From Gracilaria vermiculophylla (Eukaryota > Rhodophyta > Florideophyceae > Gracilariales > Gracilariaceae), in NCBI GenBank assembly GCA_019155205.2, contig JAHNZQ020000172.1:958251-980570 (forward strand): 22,320 nucleotides of DNA, in the 5' to 3' direction. The notes below the pieces were generated by a model. The model was not told where the DNA came from. It saw only the letters and a program-made list of their open reading frames with translations, and made no database searches. The position numbers were made by a program, and so were the translations under genes. Position 1 is the first letter of the stretch; every line of letters begins with the position of its first letter. This document shows, piece by piece, positions 19,277 to 22,320 of the stretch.

Positions 19277-19445
19277 TTAAATACTATTCTTATCTATACC
19301 CTGACACTGCTCAATGTGTTTCATGAAACAATCTCTGTTCGTCCCAGTGTGACATAAATAACACTTCTTTTTCTTTCCTTTAATAGCATCCAGAACATAA
19401 AAACTTCGATTTCGTATTACCTCTGCAATAATTGCATCGTCGTTG
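19277..19445 (-). other. C-terminal cysteine-rich domain of the piggyBac pseudogene
   Basis: RRCNYCRG...LCSGC is read in one frame (about 19386-19442). After a one-base shift, CYLCHTGTNRDCFMKHIEQC follows (about 19301-19363), ending at TAA (19277-19279 complement). The C-x2-C, C-x2-C, C-x2-CH, C, H series is the zinc-binding C-terminal domain typical of piggyBac transposases, which in the moth enzyme contacts the terminal repeats. All metal ligands seem preserved although the frame is broken. Confidence 0.75.
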
Positions 19446-20467
19446 ATATAAAGCTTTTGTACTCATTCCATTTTCTGTTTTTCTTCTTCTGTTGGTTTTC
19501 ATTAAATGCAAGCCAGTGCCATCAAACATTGGCTGTTTAATATTATTTTCATTATCCGGTTCATTTCTTTTTATTAAACCAGTTGTGTCCCAAGTAATGT
19601 CTATTAATTCATCAGCCAGCTCATAATAAAGTGATGTGGACTTTTAACGCTCATGCTTCCATTTGCTGCCTTATACAGTTTCCATGCATCCACAATGCAA
19701 ATTGCTAATACAGAGCAATTGACTCGAAATGACCAATCTTTCACTTCTATTTTCTTTTCCAGATTTAAATCATCCTGTCGGCATCTGTGATGGCGATCGA
19801 TCAATAAACATGTTTTGTAATATTCTTCACAAATCTCAGGAGTTGCAACCTCAAATTTCATTTTCTCAGAAATAGTTCCCTCCCGTCTCCATCTCTCTCT
19901 AACAATAGAAGTACCAAACTTAACTGTGCCCGAGATTGAAATAAAGTATTTTCTATATCTATCTATCCACAATACGGCCATCATGTCACCATCAGGGACG
20001 CTTCCTTTTGAAATCATAGATATAAAGGCGCCTCTGTTCCTCAAAGTGATTTCAGACAAGTGCTTCATAGGAAACTCTCGAGATGCATTTTTGATTACTC
20101 CGGTAAATCTCAACCCTTTTTTCATGAGTGCTTTAGCGGTGTTGACGGATGCATAAAAAGAATCAGCGCATACCAAACGATCTGATCCAAACCACGGTTG
20201 TACCAACTGGAGTAGAATAGCCGTTCCATGAGCATTAACGGAATCAAAAACCTGTTCCAGATTATTAGCACCCATATTGAGTTCAATATTCAGCATTATA
20301 CCACTTCGTCCACAACAGACAGCTTTCATTTCAACAACATTTTCGGGCTTTCTATCCAACGCGGTATAATGTGGAAGCCCCACATCAATCCAATGATCCC
20401 CTTGTTGGATGAAGTGCCTGTGCTGTCACTGACAACTAAATGTTCCGGGGACCATGGGCTGCGTTGA
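19277..20467 (-). pseudogene. piggyBac-family (DDE_Tnp_1_7) transposase pseudogene, N-terminus missing
   Basis: Read on the minus strand: a start region SPEHLVVSDST (from about 20467), then GLPHYTALDRKPENV, CCGRSGIML, LVCADSFYAS (equivalent of piggyBac Asp346), GLRFTGVIK, AVLWIDRYRKYF and LLIDRHHRCRQDDL (equivalent of Asp447), DWSFRVN and VDAWKLYK. A C-terminal Cys/His domain follows. The position matching piggyBac Asp268 is not Asp (CCGRSG), which may be a subfamily trait or decay. Single-base frameshifts lie at the C-run near 20397-20400, at AAA 19628-19630 and near 19380-19386. The central segment is open for about 255 codons. The N-terminal third is absent; the sequence to the right passes into a copia LTR region, so retrotransposon insertion may have truncated it. 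Confidence 0.85.
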
Positions 20468-20780
20468 ATGTTGACTCTGTCTGGTAGACGTGTGCAGATG
20501 TGCTACTCGGCACGTTGTTCACAACCATATCATTTCCAGGTGTACACAATGCAAACTCAGCTTAATGTACACCGGATATGGTTTAGTGTAAGGTGCCTCA
20601 TCATGGTAACTATACACACACATTGCTGTATGGACACGAGTGGTGGCGTAATACAGAGAGTGTAAGGTGGTTGAGTGAATTTGTGCATTTTCATGGTCTC
20701 CTGAGTGTACAGAACTGTCATGCCTTGTTGTGCCTTGCTGTTGTAAGCATTATTGAATTGTGGCTAGTACATTTATGTCA
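20468..20780. other. Junction between the piggyBac pseudogene and the copia LTR, origin unclear
   Basis: A minus-strand frame continues past 20467 to a TAG near 20507 (DRVNIQRSPW...), so transposase sequence may extend a little further. TGTTGACTC at 20469 is one possible LTR start and TGTTACAATA at 20781 another. A GGTGTACA/TGTACACC inverted repeat lies around 20538-20575. Nothing else is recognised. Confidence 0.35.
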
Positions 20781-20965
20781 TGTTACAATATGATTGGTAG
20801 TATTGAGTGTCCCGCCTTTTTAGTGTAATTTCTAATGGAACCTAGTCGGTGCGACTGAGCCACTATATAAGTCGTGGTCGAGGCACCTCCAAGTAAATCC
20901 AAGCCAGAGCTGGCGACCATTCTTAACATCCCTCCAACCTTCCCTTGCCCCTCTGACCTCCAATA
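20781..20965 (+). repeat. Probable 5' LTR of the right-hand copia element (left limit uncertain)
   Basis: The right limit is fixed by the primer-binding site: the LTR should end at CAATA (20961-20965). The left limit is a guess. TGTTACAATA at 20781 gives 185 bp; TGTTGACTC at 20469 would give 497 bp and would abut the piggyBac pseudogene. A TATA box lies inside. The ends are not a perfect TG...CA pair. Without the 3' LTR the limits cannot be confirmed. Confidence 0.5.
20864..20870 (+). promoter_or_regulatory. TATA box of the copia LTR
   Basis: TATATAA, about 95 bp before the LTR/primer-site junction. This suits initiation of the genomic transcript within the LTR. CGTGGT and CAAGTAA follow at 20873 and 20890. 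Confidence 0.6.
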
Positions 20966-20980
20966 GGTTATGGGCCCAGC
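20966..20980 (+). other. Primer-binding site matching internal initiator tRNA-Met
   Basis: GGTTATGGGCCCAGC is the exact complement of GCTGGGCCCATAACC, the anticodon-arm segment of eukaryotic initiator tRNA-Met. Drosophila copia uses the same internal tRNA fragment rather than the tRNA 3' end to prime minus-strand cDNA. The 15-nt match and its place after an LTR with TATA box and before gag make this a confident assignment. Confidence 0.85.
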
Positions 20981-22194
20981 TGCGCTAACCTCTGCCGCTA
21001 TCCCTTGTGTATCGCCGCTCTCCCTCACCGCCTTTCACCCGCGTTGCTTCTTTCTTCTCTCCGTCGTTTTGTTGCGTCGGGTGTGTTGACCGTATCGTTG
21101 GTTGGTGTTATAATTTTTCTTTCGGTCTCGCGTTCCTTCCTGAGGGCGTTAAGTTGGTACTGGTTCGACGTTGGTTCTGCCGTGTCATCGTGTTCGGGTT
21201 ATCGTTGTCGCCCGTGTTTGTCGATCGCTACTCCTTTCGTTTGGTCTCCCTCTGTTCTTCTTGTTGAGATCCCCGCGTCGTGTTTGCGGGTTCTGATCCG
21301 AGAGGTTGAGGACCGTAATTTTGTTGAAGTCTGGGCACTATCGTGTTGTGTCTCAGCAGTTTGTGTGAAATCTGGGATTTATGATTCCCAGTTTGTGTGT
21401 TTTGTGTCATCACTTGGTGACCAGTGCGACGAGCGGTTGATCTGTAGTACTTTGGGTGATTTCTGGTACTATGGGAACGTTAGCCTGGCGACTTGATCCA
21501 AAGCAGGTGTTTCTGTCAAGCGGGCTCCCCACCAGTTCTACTTTTGTAGGGCGGATAACGGTGTTGGTCGGAAGACCTGGCGAGTACCGCAAGATCACCT
21601 GTGGACGGGGTGTCGTGGCGTACTGCACTTGGTGGGTGTCGATCTGTGTGAGAACCTGACTTTGGGTCGGGTGCTTGGACTGTTGAGAACGATACCCATA
21701 ACGAGCTTTTGATCCGGGGACCCAGGTCTTCCGGGGAGGTGACGTGGCACAGGTTTACCTCCGGTGAAGCCGCGAGTTACCTTTATTGGTGCTCGTCTGC
21801 AGCGTACCTTGGGGTCAAAGTAACTTCAGTTTGAGGTTGGGCAAGTTCTTGCAAGAGACCTGAGAGGGCTAACTTGGTGAAGACATATCTTTGGTCATTA
21901 ACCATCCTTTGAAAGTCTCGTAAAGAGCGACGCACCTTCTCCTTGAGCGTAGGAGGAGGCAGACAGAAGAAAGCGATTTCTACCCGGAAGAGCTCCGGGG
22001 GTCAGAGGTCCGAACTCTATGGTGCGCGGATTGCTGCCGGTGATCCTGCCTGTGCCATCCGACTATTTATCTTATTTGTTACTGTTTGTTATTTGTTGTT
22101 TGTTGTTTGTTGTTTGTTGTTTGTTGTTTGTTGTTTGCTATTGTTTGCTGTTTTCAAGCCATCCGTTTCCTCTAAGTAGTAGATCTCGCAAAAC
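20981..22194 (+). other. Long (about 1.2 kb) copia leader between primer site and gag
   Basis: G/T-rich, with one long open frame (21005-21496) that has no ATG near its start and no motif and is most likely a composition effect. TAG codons at 22177-22182 close the frame directly before gag. The leader probably carries packaging or translation-control structure (inference). Drosophila copia and most plant copia elements have far shorter leaders. Confidence 0.5.
22092..22137 (+). repeat. Heptanucleotide microsatellite (TTTGTTG)n in the leader
   Basis: About 6.6 perfect copies of a 7-bp unit end 57 bp before the gag ATG. Degenerate copies flank it on both sides (from about 22075 to 22150). Confidence 0.9.
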
Positions 22195-22320
22195 ATGGAC
22201 TCGTTCAGTGGGGTCAAAATTGAAAAGTTGGGTGAGGATAACTTCCATGTATGGAAGCAAAAGATTGAGCTACTACTTGCGCTCAAAGACCTCGATGATC
22301 ACCTCGACTCTGTACGACCC
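22195..22320 (+). CDS. gag: Start of copia Gag(-Pol) polyprotein, truncated by window end
   Basis: ATG 22195 opens a frame of 42 codons running off the window. Residues GVKIEKLGEDNFHVWKQKIE followed by LLLALKDLDDHL match the N-terminal signature of copia Gag (F-x-K-L-x-G-x-N-F/Y-x-x-W-K-x-x-[ML]-x-x-x-L). Two consecutive TAG codons (22177-22182) lie in frame upstream, and C is at -1 with A at -3, so this start is well supported. Gag forms the capsid of the virus-like particle. Full length and integrity cannot be judged. Confidence 0.75.
   Translation, partial: MDSFSGVKIEKLGEDNFHVWKQKIELLLALKDLDDHLDSVRP

Larger units (their letters stand above)
20781..22320 (+). mobile_element. 5' part of a Ty1/copia LTR retrotransposon, continues beyond the window
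   Basis: LTR with TATA box, then a primer-binding site, then a long leader, then the gag start, all on the + strand. Protease, integrase, RT and the 3' LTR must lie beyond 22320. It is a different insertion from the fossil at 2-3032. The visible gag codons are intact, so the element may be young. Confidence 0.75.

Noticed and set aside
21005..21496. Long hydrophobic open frame in the copia leader
   Set aside because: No ATG near the start, no motif, strongly G/T-rich DNA that rarely makes stop codons; position between primer site and gag argues for non-coding leader.
1..22320. CRISPR array, operon or prophage content
   Set aside because: No regularly spaced repeats, no ribosome-binding-site-led gene strings and no phage proteins; all coding evidence is eukaryotic.

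Overview
The window looks like a stretch of a eukaryotic nuclear genome. Large gene-poor, AT-rich spacers full of transposable-element debris separate two compact, apparently intronless, GC-richer genes. Single-exon genes among Ty1/copia and piggyBac remnants would fit a multicellular red alga of the Chondrus type. This is an inference from architecture and protein style, not a demonstrated identity; other algae or stramenopiles remain possible.

Layout, left to right. (1) Positions 2-3032, + strand, hold a degenerate Ty1/copia-order polyprotein: integrase, a Tudor-like module, reverse transcriptase, RNase H. It is broken by four in-frame stops and one homopolymer frameshift, and its 5' part lies outside the window. 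(2) Positions 3033-4491 hold no gene I can support. (3) A small tandem CCCH zinc-finger gene of the TIS11/ZFP36 type lies at 4558-5031. (4) Positions 5032-9798 are spacer without a supportable gene. (5) A roughly 1.1-1.2 kb non-coding Tc1/mariner-like element with TA-flanked terminal inverted repeats spans 9799-10990; it contains a large palindrome and a duplicated left terminus. (6) A GC-richer island with hairpins and no clear gene occupies about 11300-12790. (7) Very AT-rich DNA follows; inside it, 13978-14037 is a 30-bp tandem duplication and 14131-14320 is a promoter-like block with consecutive hairpins ending at a TATA box. (8) A predicted secreted von Willebrand factor A (vWA) protein gene lies at 17309-18196. 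(9) Positions 18340-19245 contain a diverged direct repeat flanking tandem palindromes and a tRNA-like (Pol III box) sequence. (10) A piggyBac-family transposase pseudogene lies at 19277-20467 on the minus strand; three frameshifts can be placed and its C-terminal Cys/His domain is still readable. (11) The window ends in the 5' portion of a second Ty1/copia element: an LTR end with TATA box, a primer-binding site matching the anticodon arm of initiator tRNA-Met (as in Drosophila copia), a 1.2 kb leader, and the start of gag at 22195.

Only the CCCH gene, the vWA gene and the gag start look like intact coding sequence. The two host genes have no evident functional link. Everything else is best read as layered transposon insertion and decay. 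The items most worth a second look are the Tudor-like insert in the copia polyprotein, the hairpin-TATA block at 14.1-14.3 kb, the mariner-like element with its internal palindrome, the 18.3-19.2 kb repeat pair, and the copia leader.
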